Below are positions 52,990 through 62,590 of a DNA stretch of 64,000 bases, piece by piece. The stretch's first letter is position 1. Every line of letters starts with the position of its first letter. Both the position numbers and the translations under genes were made by a program. This DNA is from Oxalobacteraceae bacterium UBA6704 (GTDB taxonomy: Bacteria; Pseudomonadota; Gammaproteobacteria; Burkholderiales; Burkholderiaceae_D): NCBI GenBank assembly GCA_002454505.1, contig DKJA01000148.1, positions 11,842-75,841 of the forward strand, in the 5' to 3' direction. The notes under the pieces are model-generated. The model saw only the letters and a program-made list of their open reading frames with translations, searched no databases and was not told the DNA's origin.

Positions 52990-53514
52990 TTAGGGAAGCA
53001 TGCGTTTCAGGACATCGTCGCGGTCGACGAAGTGGTGTTTCAATGCAGCGGCCACGTGCATGAAGACAAGCGCGGCAAGCCCCATGTTCAGCCAGTAGTG
53101 GACGGGTTTCAGCAGCGCTTTCAGCGCGGTGTCCGCCTCGAATGCGGCGGGAATCGGGAACAGGCCCAGATAGACGACGGGCACGCCGGCCGCCGTGGTG
53201 TACAGGTAGCCGGACAGCGGCACCGCAAACATCAGCACGTATAACAGCACATGTGTGTAGTCGGCCGCTTTCAGCTGCCACGCGGGCATGCCGGCCGGGT
53301 GCGCCGGCGGACGGTTGCGGTGGCGCCACAGCAGCCGCACGGCGGCCAGTGCAAGCACCGTCACGCCCAGCCACTTGTGCCACGAGAAGTATTTCAGTTT
53401 GGTGGGCGTGAAGCCGGGGATGTCGACCATCACCAGCCCCATCGTGAAGGCGGCGATGATCAGCAGGGCGATCAGCCAGTGCAGTATCTTCGCCGTGGTC
53501 GTGTAGCTTTGCAT
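52990..53514 (-). CDS. Cytochrome b561
   Basis: A 174-residue inner-membrane di-heme cytochrome with four helices. Heme-ligand histidines lie in KILHWLIALLIIAAF (helix 1), KYFSWHKWLGVTV (helix 2), THVLLYVLMFAVPLSGY (helix 3) and VHYWLNMGLAALVFMHVAAALKHHF (helix 4). It accepts electrons from quinol for periplasmic reactions. It is first in an operon with two YceI proteins; the same pairing (YceJ-YceI) is known from E. coli. The stop is 21 bases before YceI paralogue 2. Confidence 0.93.
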   Translation of the reverse strand: MQSYTTTAKILHWLIALLIIAAFTMGLVMVDIPGFTPTKLKYFSWHKWLGVTVLALAAVRLLWRHRNRPPAHPAGMPAWQLKAADYTHVLLYVLMFAVPLSGYLYTTAAGVPVVYLGLFPIPAAFEADTALKALLKPVHYWLNMGLAALVFMHVAAALKHHFVDRDDVLKRMLP

Positions 53515-53592
53515 TTCTGGTCTTTCCGTAAATTAGTACGTGTTAGGACTAAAAACGCTAATGTACCAAAGAATTACAGAGCTTGCAGAGGA

Positions 53593-53730
53593 TGGGGACT
53601 GTCCCCGCAGGGGCGGTACGGCGATCCGGCTGTCCCCGGGGTTGCCTTTCTGCCGGGTAGCCGGATGCGAGAAGCAGCCCCGGGGACAGTCCCCATCCGG
53701 GGACGGTCCCCATCCGGGGACAGTCCCCAG
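53593..53730. repeat. GGGGACTGTCCCC repeat cluster with compound module
   Basis: Five palindrome-type copies in about 140 bases, including three close copies near 53685-53730. The module at 53611-53634 is shared with 28096-28119. It fills the gap between purB and cytochrome b561. Confidence 0.85.
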
Positions 53731-53735
53731 CCAAC

Positions 53736-55196
<1,461 letters not shown>

Positions 55197-55231
55197 CTAT
55201 ACTGGGTTCCGCTCATTCACCTCAAGTCCCC

Positions 55232-55843
55232 ATGAAACTTATCGGTTCGCTCGCCAGCCCCTATGTGCGCAAGGCGAGAGTCGTGCTTGCGGAGAAGAAG
55301 CTCGATTACCAGCTCGTGCTGGAAAATGTGTGGGCGCCGGAAACCACGATCCACGAGGTGAACCCGCTCGGCAAGGTGCCGTGCCTGGTGCTGGAAGACG
55401 GCTACGTGATCTACGACTCGCGCGTGATCGCCGAATATCTCGACGCGCTGACGCCCGTCTGCAAGCTGCTGCCGCCGAACGGCCGCGAGCGCGTGGAAAT
55501 CAAGAACTGGGAAGCGCTGGCCGATGGCGTAACGGACGCGGCCGTGATGATGCGACTCGAGCGCACGCTGCGCCCGGCCGAACTGCAAAGCGAGGCCGTC
55601 GTCGAGCGGCATCGCGCCAAGGTGCTGCGCGGGCTGGCGTCGATGTCCGCGCGCCTCGGCGAGAACGCCTGGTGCGCCGGCAACCACTATTCGCTGGCGG
55701 ACGTGGCCGTGGCCTGCACGCTGGGCTGGCTGGCCTTCCGCTTCCCGGACATCGACTGGCGCGGCGAGCATCCCAACCTGGCGCGGCTGGTCGACAAGCT
55801 GCACGAGCGGCCATCGTTCCGGGACACGCAGCCGGAAGCCTGA
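55232..55843 (+). CDS. Glutathione S-transferase, YibF-like
   Basis: A 203-residue GST. The thioredoxin-like N-terminal domain reads MKLIGSLASPYVRKARVVLAE, with the cis-Pro/binding segment NPLGKVPCLVLEDG and YDSRVIAEYLD; the helical C-terminal domain includes EALADGVTDAAVMMRLE and YSLADVAVACTLGWLAFR. It closely follows E. coli YibF in spacing. Substrate unknown. The ATG at 55232 is the family start. It lies alone, divergent from purB. Confidence 0.92.
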   Translation: MKLIGSLASPYVRKARVVLAEKKLDYQLVLENVWAPETTIHEVNPLGKVPCLVLEDGYVIYDSRVIAEYLDALTPVCKLLPPNGRERVEIKNWEALADGVTDAAVMMRLERTLRPAELQSEAVVERHRAKVLRGLASMSARLGENAWCAGNHYSLADVAVACTLGWLAFRFPDIDWRGEHPNLARLVDKLHERPSFRDTQPEA

Positions 55844-55895
55844 TCGCAGCCGTTCGGTTACACTGTGGCGGTGAATTTTTGCCCGCGGAGCGGCC

Positions 55896-56834
55896 ATGGA
55901 ACAAGCGGTAGCGGTATTCGGCGAAGCACTCGTGGACGACTTCTCGTCCCACCGCGTGGTGGGCGGCGCGCCATTCAACCTGGCGCGGCACCTGGCCGGC
56001 TTCGGCCTGCCCGTGACGATGGTCACCCGCATCGGCAACGATGACAATGGCAGCCTGATCCGCAACGAGTTCGACCGCTACGGCATGCGCCAGTCCGGCC
56101 TGCAGACGGGCGACGGCGAAGCCACCGGCAGCGTCCACGTGGAAGTGGGTGCCGACGGCAGCCACAGCTTTACCATCGTGCCCGACCAGGCCTACGACCG
56201 CATCGACGGCGCCCAGGCGCTGGCCGCCGTGCAGGCGGCTCATCCCGGCATCTTCTGCTTCGGCACGCTGGCCCAGCGCGACCCAGCGTCGCGCGCCGCG
56301 CTGCATGCGCTGCTGGACCAGACGGACGCCGTCCGCTTCCTCGACCTGAACCTGCGTGCCGGCCACGTCGATGAAACCATCGTGTTCGATTCGCTGCAGC
56401 AGGCGGACATCGTCAAGGTCAACGAGACGGAACTGCAGCAGCTGTTCCAGTGGTACTGCCACACGTGCCCGGATACGGTGAACATGGAATGCATCTCCGT
56501 CGACACGGAATGCCGCGCGATGATGCACAATTTTTCGCTGTCCGCGCTGGTGGTGACGATGGGCGTGCGGGGGGCTCTATACCTGTCCGCCGATGGCGCG
56601 CACGTGACGGATCACGGCAAGGGCACGAGCGAATGTTTTGTGGATGCGGTGGGGGCGGGGGATGCGTTCGACGCCGTGTTCCTGCTGGGCCGGCTGCGGG
56701 GCTGGACGATGGAGCGGACGCTGGCGCGCGCGAATGCGTTCGCGGCGGCCTCCTGCGGCCATGCGGGTGCGGTACCGCAGGAGGTGTCGAGCTACGCCCG
56801 CTGGCTGGACCAGTGGGCGCAGGAAGAGGTCTGA
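55896..56834 (+). CDS. PfkB-family carbohydrate kinase (fructokinase-like)
   Basis: A 312-residue ribokinase-fold sugar kinase. The N-terminal motif FGEALVDDFSSHRVVGGAPFN fits the fructokinase branch; the catalytic motif DAVGAGDAFDA carries base D256. An insertion at about 184-210 contains several cysteines (YCHTCPDT, MECISVDTEC), unusual for the family and possibly metal-binding. The substrate is likely a hexose such as fructose; not provable from sequence. Its end is 10 bases from the convergent bacterioferritin stop. Confidence 0.88.
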   Translation: MEQAVAVFGEALVDDFSSHRVVGGAPFNLARHLAGFGLPVTMVTRIGNDDNGSLIRNEFDRYGMRQSGLQTGDGEATGSVHVEVGADGSHSFTIVPDQAYDRIDGAQALAAVQAAHPGIFCFGTLAQRDPASRAALHALLDQTDAVRFLDLNLRAGHVDETIVFDSLQQADIVKVNETELQQLFQWYCHTCPDTVNMECISVDTECRAMMHNFSLSALVVTMGVRGALYLSADGAHVTDHGKGTSECFVDAVGAGDAFDAVFLLGRLRGWTMERTLARANAFAAASCGHAGAVPQEVSSYARWLDQWAQEEV

Positions 56835-56844
56835 CGGACTGGGA

Positions 56845-57327
56845 TTACAGTTCGTCGGCAGGCGCCATCTGCGTCTGCAGGTAGTTCTGGATGCCGACCT
56901 TGCCGATCAGGTCAATCTGCGTTTCCAGGAAGTCGATGTGTTCCTCGGTGTCTTCGAGGATTTCCAGCAGCAGGTCGCGCGACACGTAATCGCTGACTTT
57001 TTCCGCTTGCGCGATGCCTTCGACGACCGTGGCGTGGGCGCCCCGTTCCAGTTTCAGGTCCGCTTCCAGCATCTCCTGCGTCGACTCGCCGATCAGCAGC
57101 TTGTGCAGCGCCTGCAGGTTCGGCAGGCCGTCCAGCATCAGGATGCGGTCGATCAGCTTGTCGGCATGCTTCATTTCGCCGATCGATTCCTCGTATTCCT
57201 TTTTCGCCAGCTTGGCCAGGCCCCAGTGCTTGTACATGCGGGCATGCAGGAAGTACTGGTTGATCGCGGTGAGTTCGTTGGTCAGCTGTGCGTTCAGCAG
57301 ACGGATGACTTCTTTATCGCCCTTCAT
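56845..57327 (-). CDS. bfr: Bacterioferritin with altered ferroxidase ligand
   Basis: A 160-residue 24-mer iron store. It aligns ungapped with E. coli Bfr for about 155 residues. Ferroxidase ligands E18, E51, H54, E94 and H130 are present, as is heme ligand M52 (GEMKHAD). But the position of E. coli Glu127 is Thr127 (LEDTEEH instead of LRDEEGH), so one di-iron ligand is missing unless Glu128 or Glu129 replaces it. It is divergent from the PiuC-type dioxygenase gene; iron reductase partner Bfd is encoded at 59229. Confidence 0.95.
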   Translation of the reverse strand: MKGDKEVIRLLNAQLTNELTAINQYFLHARMYKHWGLAKLAKKEYEESIGEMKHADKLIDRILMLDGLPNLQALHKLLIGESTQEMLEADLKLERGAHATVVEGIAQAEKVSDYVSRDLLLEILEDTEEHIDFLETQIDLIGKVGIQNYLQTQMAPADEL

Positions 57328-57457
57328 GGGAATGCCTTTTTATCGGGTGGAGAGTATGGCCGCATTGTGCCAGAAGCTCTCCGAAAAGGTAAGGAAAATT
57401 CGGTAAAACCCGCCTAAATGTAGATAAAAGACGGTTAATGGGTTTGCTAAGGCAAAT

Positions 57458-57476
57458 AAAAACGATTATCATTTCC
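57458..57476 (+). promoter_or_regulatory. Fur-box candidate of piuC
   Basis: AAAAACGATTATCATTTCC matches 13 of 19 positions of the Fur consensus, including GATtATCATT. It ends 43 bases before the dioxygenase ATG, and lies 131 bases from the bfr start, so it most likely controls the dioxygenase gene. Confidence 0.6.
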
Positions 57477-57519
57477 GTTTTGATTCGCCCGATCCCTTCC
57501 ACCGTTAAAGGTTTTCATC

Positions 57520-58200
57520 ATGATGCTGCACATCCCCGGTGTGCTGACGCCCGACCAAGTCAGCCAGTTCCGTCAACGCCTGCACGAGGCCGACTGGGTG
57601 GACGGGCGAGCGAGCGTGGGGACGCAGGGCGCGGCAGTCAAACGCAACCGCCAACTGGCGGAAGGATCGCCGCTGGCGGTGGAGCTGGGCAGCATCATCG
57701 CCCGCGCGCTGACGGCCAACCCGCTGTTCTTCGCCGCGGCGCTGCCGCTGCGCATCCTGCCGCCATACTTCAACGGTTACTCGGGCGGCGAAACCTATGG
57801 CGACCACATCGACGGCGCCATCCGCGTCGCCAGCCCGGGCGCGGCACCGCTGCGTGCCGATGTGTCGACGACGGTGTTCCTGACCGAGCCGGACGAGTAC
57901 GAGGGCGGCGAGCTGATCGTCACCGACGCGTATGGCACGCACGAAGTGAAGCTGCCGGCGGGCGATGCGATCGTCTACCCGTCGACGACGGTGCACCGCG
58001 TGAATCCGGTGCTGAGCGGCGAGCGCCTGGCCTCGTTCCTGTGGACCCAAAGCATGATCCGCGACGACTGGCAGCGCACGATGCTGTTCGAGCTGGACCA
58101 GAACATCCAGCAGATCCGCGGCGAACACGGCGACAACCCCGCCACCGTCGGCCTGACCGGCCACTATCACAACCTGCTGCGGATGTGGGCCGAAACCTGA
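57520..58200 (+). CDS. piuC: PKHD-type Fe(II)/2-oxoglutarate hydroxylase, PiuC/YbiX family
   Basis: A 226-residue dioxygenase. The iron-binding facial triad is visible: H96 and D98 in YGDHIDGAI and H159 in STTVHRVN; R169 (GERLASF) should bind 2-oxoglutarate. N-terminus [20 protein letters not shown] is typical. PiuC genes usually sit next to TonB-dependent siderophore receptors and are Fur-repressed; here no receptor is adjacent but a Fur-box candidate lies upstream. Two consecutive ATG codons start the frame; either may be used. Confidence 0.94.
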   Translation: MMLHIPGVLTPDQVSQFRQRLHEADWVDGRASVGTQGAAVKRNRQLAEGSPLAVELGSIIARALTANPLFFAAALPLRILPPYFNGYSGGETYGDHIDGAIRVASPGAAPLRADVSTTVFLTEPDEYEGGELIVTDAYGTHEVKLPAGDAIVYPSTTVHRVNPVLSGERLASFLWTQSMIRDDWQRTMLFELDQNIQQIRGEHGDNPATVGLTGHYHNLLRMWAET

Positions 58201-58216
58201 GCTGAAAATTAGGGCA

Positions 58217-58282
58217 GAAAAATAGGGACAGACCCTGTTTTCCAGGAAACTTTCTTGGAAAACAGGGTCTGTCCCTATTTTT
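58217..58282. repeat. Long inverted repeat, AAATAGGGACAGACCCTGTTT type
   Basis: Two nearly perfect arms of about 26 bases (AAAAATAGGGACAGACCCTG... and its reverse complement) around a GAAACTTTC centre. May double as piuC terminator. Confidence 0.88.
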
Positions 58283-58386
58283 GCTTCTTTGCTTCTCTGG
58301 CAGGTGCCGCGCAACTTCACTCAGGCGTGACCGCCGTTTCCGCTTTCTGATTGTCGCCCTGCACGAAACTTTCCCATTTTGAGAGC

Positions 58387-58455
58387 AAAAAAATAGGGAC
58401 AGACCCTGTTTTTGAGGAAACTTTCCTCTAAAACAGGGTCTGTCCCTATTTTTGA
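58387..58455. repeat. Second copy of the AAATAGGGACAGACCCT inverted repeat
   Basis: Nearly identical to the element at 58217, again with arms around GGAAACTTTCC. About 100 bases of plain sequence lie between the two copies. It ends 4 bases before the tonB stop and could terminate tonB. Confidence 0.88.
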
Positions 58456-58458
58456 AGA

Positions 58459-59220
58459 TTACGACAGCTTGAAGTTGATCGGCACCAGCACGTACACGGC
58501 GACCGGTTTGCCGTCTTCCATATACGGCTTGAACAGGCTGCGCATCGCGGCCTGGCGGCCGGCTTCGTCGAGGTGGGTCGAGCCGGACGACTGCTGCACC
58601 GTCGCCTGCTCCGGCGAGCCTTTTTCGCTGACCAGCACGCGCAGCGTGACGACGCCCGATTCGCCGAGGCGGCGCGAGATCGACGGGTAGACGGGCTGCG
58701 GCATGCGCAGGTATTCGACGCCGGTGACCAGGCGCGGTGCGGCCGGCTGGGCCGGCGGCGTCGCCACGGCAGCGGGTGCGGCCACCGAGGTCGGCACCGA
58801 AGGCGCCGCTTCGACCGGGCGCGGCGGGGCCGGCGGCACGGTGATCGTGTTCTCGATGACGATTGGCAACTGCGGTAACTGTGGCGTGATGACGGGCGGG
58901 GCCTTCATGGCCACTTCCACCATCTTCGGCGGTGCCGGCGGCGCTTCGACGGCCGGTGCGACGAAGGTGACATCGACGATCTGCGGCAGCCGCTTCACGG
59001 CGTCGCGCACCATGCCGTTCTGCAGGCCCCAGAAAGCCAGCACGTGGATGCCGACGATGAAGGCGATCTTGCCCGTCTTGTTGCGGCTGCTGCCGAGGGA
59101 AAAGTCGGAAGGGAGATCTTGCGGCGCCACGTCGGGGCGCGGGGAGGCAGGTCGCGGGAGGCTCGGACGCAGGCCGAACCGCGGCACGCCAGGCCGTGAC
59201 AGGCCGGGCAGTGAATGCAT
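58459..59220 (-). CDS. tonB: TonB-family energy transducer
   Basis: A 253-residue envelope protein coupling the proton motive force to outer-membrane receptors. A cytoplasmic N-terminus of about 48 residues rich in Pro and Arg precedes one helix (about 50-67, IAFIVGIHVLAFWGL). A Pro-rich periplasmic spacer (about 85-160) is followed by the TonB C-terminal domain (about 165-253, VEYLRMPQPVYPSISRRLGE, then GVVTLRVLVSEKG). It has no exbB/exbD neighbours. It is transcribed together with bfd (8 bases apart) from the Fur-boxed region upstream, so it is probably iron-repressed. Confidence 0.92.
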   Translation of the reverse strand: MHSLPGLSRPGVPRFGLRPSLPRPASPRPDVAPQDLPSDFSLGSSRNKTGKIAFIVGIHVLAFWGLQNGMVRDAVKRLPQIVDVTFVAPAVEAPPAPPKMVEVAMKAPPVITPQLPQLPIVIENTITVPPAPPRPVEAAPSVPTSVAAPAAVATPPAQPAAPRLVTGVEYLRMPQPVYPSISRRLGESGVVTLRVLVSEKGSPEQATVQQSSGSTHLDEAGRQAAMRSLFKPYMEDGKPVAVYVLVPINFKLS

Positions 59221-59228
59221 GGTATTCC

Positions 59229-59438
59229 TCAGGTGGTGAGGGTCGGGCGCTTCAGGACGGTTTCCTGGAGGGGCGCGGACACGTGTTCGTTCAACACTTC
59301 AACGGCATAGCTCAGGCAGTTGCCGCAGCACGTGGCAACACCCAGTGCTTCGCGCAGCCCGTCCATGGTGCTGATACCAAGGTCGATGGCTTGACGGATT
59401 TCTCGATCGGAGATGTTGCTGCAGACGCAAACGATCAT
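59229..59438 (-). CDS. bfd: Bacterioferritin-associated ferredoxin
   Basis: A 69-residue [2Fe-2S] protein that reduces bacterioferritin cores to release iron. The Bfd fold is clear from MIVCVCSNISDREIRQAI and ALGVATCCGNC; cluster ligands are C4, C6, C38 and C41. The ATG at 59438 starts exactly at the family N-terminus. It is the first gene of a bfd-tonB unit; a strong Fur box lies 92 bases upstream. Confidence 0.94.
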   Translation of the reverse strand: MIVCVCSNISDREIRQAIDLGISTMDGLREALGVATCCGNCLSYAVEVLNEHVSAPLQETVLKRPTLTT

Positions 59439-59529
59439 TGAAACACCTTCTGGCTGATGGGGCACCGCGCCCCGTGACACTTCAATTGCATCTCGACTGA
59501 ACTTGTCTCCCAGACAGTCTTAATGCTTT

Positions 59530-59548
59530 CTTAATGAGAATCATTATC
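59530..59548. promoter_or_regulatory. Strong Fur box between bfd-tonB and feoAB
   Basis: CTTAATGAGAATCATTATC matches 16 of 19 positions of the Fur consensus GATAATGATAATCATTATC. It sits between the divergent bfd (92 bases away) and feoA (115 bases away) starts and could repress both directions. Confidence 0.82.
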
Positions 59549-59662
59549 ATTACAGTTCCTATTTTGCCCCAGCTCCATTTACAATGCAAGCGGTACCTGC
59601 AAATACAAACCATTCGCATTAGGTCTTATAATGAACAGATTGATTTTCTCCACAGAGCTGCC

Positions 59663-59935
59663 ATGACCACTGTCCCTTCCCCGATCAATCTGGACGCCCT
59701 GGCGACCGGGAAAAGCGGCACGGTGGTGCGCGTTACGTCCGGCAATGCGGCCGACATGGAGGATGGTGCCGATCTGGCACGCCGCCTGATGGAACTGGGC
59801 TTCGTGCCGGGCGAGAAGATCCGCATGCTCAAACGGGGCATGCCCGGCGGCGAGCCGCTGGCGATCAAGGTGGGCAATTCCACGTTCGCGCTGCGCCGTT
59901 TCGAAGCGGCGCTGATCGCGATCCAGCCCGAATGA
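59663..59935 (+). CDS. feoA: Ferrous iron transport accessory protein FeoA
   Basis: A 90-residue SH3-like protein that assists FeoB. Family marks are DLARRLMELGFVPGEKIRML, the central PGGEPLAIKVGNSTFALRRFEA and the ending IAIQPE. The ATG at 59663 is chosen because the preceding 43 in-frame codons cover the Fur box and promoter. It is followed by feoB after 69 bases. Confidence 0.94.
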   Translation: MTTVPSPINLDALATGKSGTVVRVTSGNAADMEDGADLARRLMELGFVPGEKIRMLKRGMPGGEPLAIKVGNSTFALRRFEAALIAIQPE

Positions 59936-60004
59936 GCGGGCCCGAACGATCCAGCCCGAACAATCCAGCCAGTCTCAATCGGTAGAAGAAGGTAGAAATC
60001 AAGC

Positions 60005-61894
60005 ATGGGTGTAACTGAAAGAGTGGTGCCGGCCGTCGGCCGGGCGCCGATGATTGCCTTGCTGGGCAATCCGAACTGCGGCAAGACGGCACTGTTCAAC
60101 CGCCTGACGGGCGCGCGCCAGAAGGTGGCGAACTACGCCGGTGTGACGATCGAGCGCAAGGAAGGCCAGTTCACGTCGCCCGCCGGCCACGGCTACCGCG
60201 TGCTGGACCTGCCGGGCGCCTACAGCCTGTCGGCCCAGACCCCCGATGAAGAAATCACCCGCGACGTCGTGGCCGGCCTGCGTGCCGGCGACGGGGCGCC
60301 GGACGTCGTCGTCTGCGTCGTCGACGCCACCAACCTGCGGCTGAACCTGCGCCTCGTGCTGGAAGTGCAGCGCCTGGGCCTGCCGATGGTGCTGTGCCTG
60401 AACATGGTCGACGTGGCGAAAAAACGCGGCATCGAAGTCGATGCCGACAAGCTGGCGCAGGAACTGCGCATGACCGTCGTGGAAACGGTAGCCGTGCAGG
60501 GCGGCGGCGAGAAGTCGCTGCTGCGCGCGCTGGACCAGATGTGGCCGCTGGCGCCGGCCGCCGCGCAGCCGCTGGCCGCCATCGACGCCGTGCCGGTCGA
60601 GGAAACGCAGCGCGAAGTGCGCCGCATCCTCGCCGCGGTGACAAAAGATGCGGGCGACACCACGCTGCTCAGCGAAAAGATCGACAACGTCGTGCTGCAC
60701 CCGTTCGCTGGTCCGGCCATCCTGGCCGTGCTGATGTTCCTGATCTTCCAGGCCGTGTTCAGCTGGGCGTCGGCGCCGATGGACCTGATCACCGGCAGCT
60801 TCGATGCGCTGGGTGCGCTCGTGCAGGAACATATGGCGGACGGCGTGCTGCGCAGCCTGCTGGTGGAAGGCATCATCGCGGGCGTCGGCGGCGTGCTCGT
60901 GTTCCTGCCGCAGATCCTGATCCTGTTCTTCTTCATCCTCGTGCTGGAGGATTGCGGCTACCTGCCGCGCGCCGCCTTCCTGCTGGACCGGCTGATGGGC
61001 GGCGTGGGCCTGTCCGGCCGCGCCTTCATTCCGCTGCTGTCGTCGTTTGCCTGCGCGATTCCCGGCGTGATGGCCGCGCGCACGATCCAGAACCCGCGCG
61101 ACCGCCTGGTGACCATCATGATCGCGCCGCTGATGACGTGCTCGGCCCGCCTGCCGGTGTACGCGCTGATCATCGCCGCCTTCATCCCGGACCGCGAAGT
61201 GTGGGGCCTGTTCAACCTGCAGGGCCTGGTGCTGTTCGCGCTGTATTTCGCCGGCATCTTCTCGGCGATGGGCGTGGCCTGGGTGATGAAGCGTTCGCTG
61301 GGCAGCAAGGCCAGGCAGCCGCTGATGCTGGAGCTGCCGAGCTACCACTGGCCGCACCTGCGCAACCTGGCCATCGGCCTGTGGGAACGTGCCAAGATCT
61401 TCCTGATGCGCGTGGGGACGCTGATCCTGTCGCTGACGGTGATCCTGTGGGCGCTGTCCAGCTTCCCGGGCGCGCCGGAAGGCGCCACGCAGCCGCCGAT
61501 CTGGTACAGCTTCGCCGGGATGATCGGTCGCGCGCTGGAGGTTGTCTTCGCGCCGATCGGCTTCAACTGGCAGATCTGCATCGCGCTGGTGCCGGGCATG
61601 GCAGCACGTGAAGTGGCCGTCGGCGCGCTGGGTACCGTGTATGCGCTGTCGCAGACGGGCGACGAAGTGGCCGGTTCGCTGGCACCGCTGATCGCCAGCA
61701 CGTGGTCGATGGCTACCGCGCTGTCGCTGCTGGCCTGGTACGTGTATGCGCCGCAGTGCCTGGCCACGCTGTCCGTCGTGAAACGCGAGACGGGCCACGT
61801 CCGTTACGCGCTGGCGATGGCCGGCTATATGTTCGCGCTGGCCTACGCGGCATCGTTCATCACCTATCACGCCGCCCGCTTGCTGGGCGGTTGA
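60005..61894 (+). CDS. feoB: Ferrous iron transporter FeoB
   Basis: A 629-residue inner-membrane Fe(II) transporter. The cytosolic G domain (about 15-175) has G1 GNPNCGKT (21-28), G3 DLPG (YRVLDLPGAYS) and G4 NMVD (CLNMVDVAKKRG). The membrane part has about 8-11 helices with two Gate motifs around ILILFFFILVLEDCGYLPRA and a second around APIGFNWQICIALVPGMAAREV. At 629 residues it is shorter than E. coli FeoB (773), as in many betaproteobacteria. It is downstream of feoA and followed 10 bases later by a Cys-rich protein gene. Confidence 0.96.
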   Translation: MGVTERVVPAVGRAPMIALLGNPNCGKTALFNRLTGARQKVANYAGVTIERKEGQFTSPAGHGYRVLDLPGAYSLSAQTPDEEITRDVVAGLRAGDGAPDVVVCVVDATNLRLNLRLVLEVQRLGLPMVLCLNMVDVAKKRGIEVDADKLAQELRMTVVETVAVQGGGEKSLLRALDQMWPLAPAAAQPLAAIDAVPVEETQREVRRILAAVTKDAGDTTLLSEKIDNVVLHPFAGPAILAVLMFLIFQAVFSWASAPMDLITGSFDALGALVQEHMADGVLRSLLVEGIIAGVGGVLVFLPQILILFFFILVLEDCGYLPRAAFLLDRLMGGVGLSGRAFIPLLSSFACAIPGVMAARTIQNPRDRLVTIMIAPLMTCSARLPVYALIIAAFIPDREVWGLFNLQGLVLFALYFAGIFSAMGVAWVMKRSLGSKARQPLMLELPSYHWPHLRNLAIGLWERAKIFLMRVGTLILSLTVILWALSSFPGAPEGATQPPIWYSFAGMIGRALEVVFAPIGFNWQICIALVPGMAAREVAVGALGTVYALSQTGDEVAGSLAPLIASTWSMATALSLLAWYVYAPQCLATLSVVKRETGHVRYALAMAGYMFALAYAASFITYHAARLLGG

Positions 61895-61904
61895 GGAGTC
61901 TGCC

Positions 61905-62174
61905 ATGCAGGAAGTCATCGTTGCCCTGATCGTCTTGTTCGCCGTGCTGCAGGTGTGCCGCAAGTACCTGCCCGCGTCGCTGCGGCAGCGCATGGTGTAT
62001 GCGCTGGCGAAGAAGGGGTTCGACCAGGAAAAGCTGGCGAAGCTGTTCAGGACGCAGTCGGACTGCGGCTCCGGCTGCGGCAGCTGCGGTTCCTGCGACA
62101 CGCCGGCCAAGCCGGTCGTGCCGACGGACGCGGGACCCAAGCAGCGGGTCATCACGCTGCACGTGCAGCGATAG
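61905..62174 (+). CDS. FeoB-associated Cys-rich membrane protein (FeoC-like)
   Basis: An 89-residue protein with one N-terminal membrane helix (about 3-17, EVIVALIVLFAVLQV), an amphipathic middle (YALAKKGFDQEKLAKLF), and a cysteine cluster CGSGCGSCGSC (C54, C58, C61, C64) that could hold an Fe-S cluster or bind iron. Architecture matches the FeoB-associated Cys-rich family. Its position 10 bases after feoB supports a role in ferrous iron uptake, perhaps in place of FeoC. Confidence 0.85.
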   Translation: MQEVIVALIVLFAVLQVCRKYLPASLRQRMVYALAKKGFDQEKLAKLFRTQSDCGSGCGSCGSCDTPAKPVVPTDAGPKQRVITLHVQR

Positions 62175-62200
62175 TTGGGGACTGTCCCTGGGGTTGTTTT
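62173..62200. repeat. Partial GGGGACTGTCCC repeat
   Basis: A single GGGGACTGTCCCTGGGG unit right after the Cys-rich gene; a half copy of the family seen elsewhere. Confidence 0.6.
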
Positions 62201-62239
62201 TGACCTGGCAGAACAGATAAAACGCCAGTTCCCCGACCC

Positions 62240-62590
62240 TCAGCCGAACTCCCGCTTCGTCACCAGCAGCTCGATGGCCGACACGGCCACGAACAGCCCG
62301 CAGATATACGCCGCCTTCGAATAGAACATCGGCCACGACGCCATCGCCGCCAGGCCGGCCAGCGCGATGCCGATGAAGAGCATGTCGTGGCGGATGCCGA
62401 ACAGCGAGGCGCTGCCCGCGCCGGCCAGCCGCCAGTGGAAGGGCAGCATGCCCAGGCTGTAGGTGAAGTGCAGGAACAGGCCGACGATCGTCAGCATCGG
62501 CAGCATGCTGTCCACCGGCGCCAGCGCCATCGCCACGCCGAGCACGATCTCGGTCAGGTACAGCACGGCGCGGTTGCGATACTTGTCCAT
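62240..62590 (-). CDS. Small polytopic membrane protein of unknown function
   Basis: A 116-residue protein with about four helices (near 9-27, 29-50, 66-88 and 91-108: VLYLTEIVLGVAMALAP, MLFIGIALAGLAAMASWP, AAYICGLFVAVSAIELLV). No family is recognised with confidence. AGGA lies 6 bases before the ATG. It is transcribed opposite to the feo operon and has no close partner. Confidence 0.75.
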   Translation of the reverse strand: MDKYRNRAVLYLTEIVLGVAMALAPVDSMLPMLTIVGLFLHFTYSLGMLPFHWRLAGAGSASLFGIRHDMLFIGIALAGLAAMASWPMFYSKAAYICGLFVAVSAIELLVTKREFG

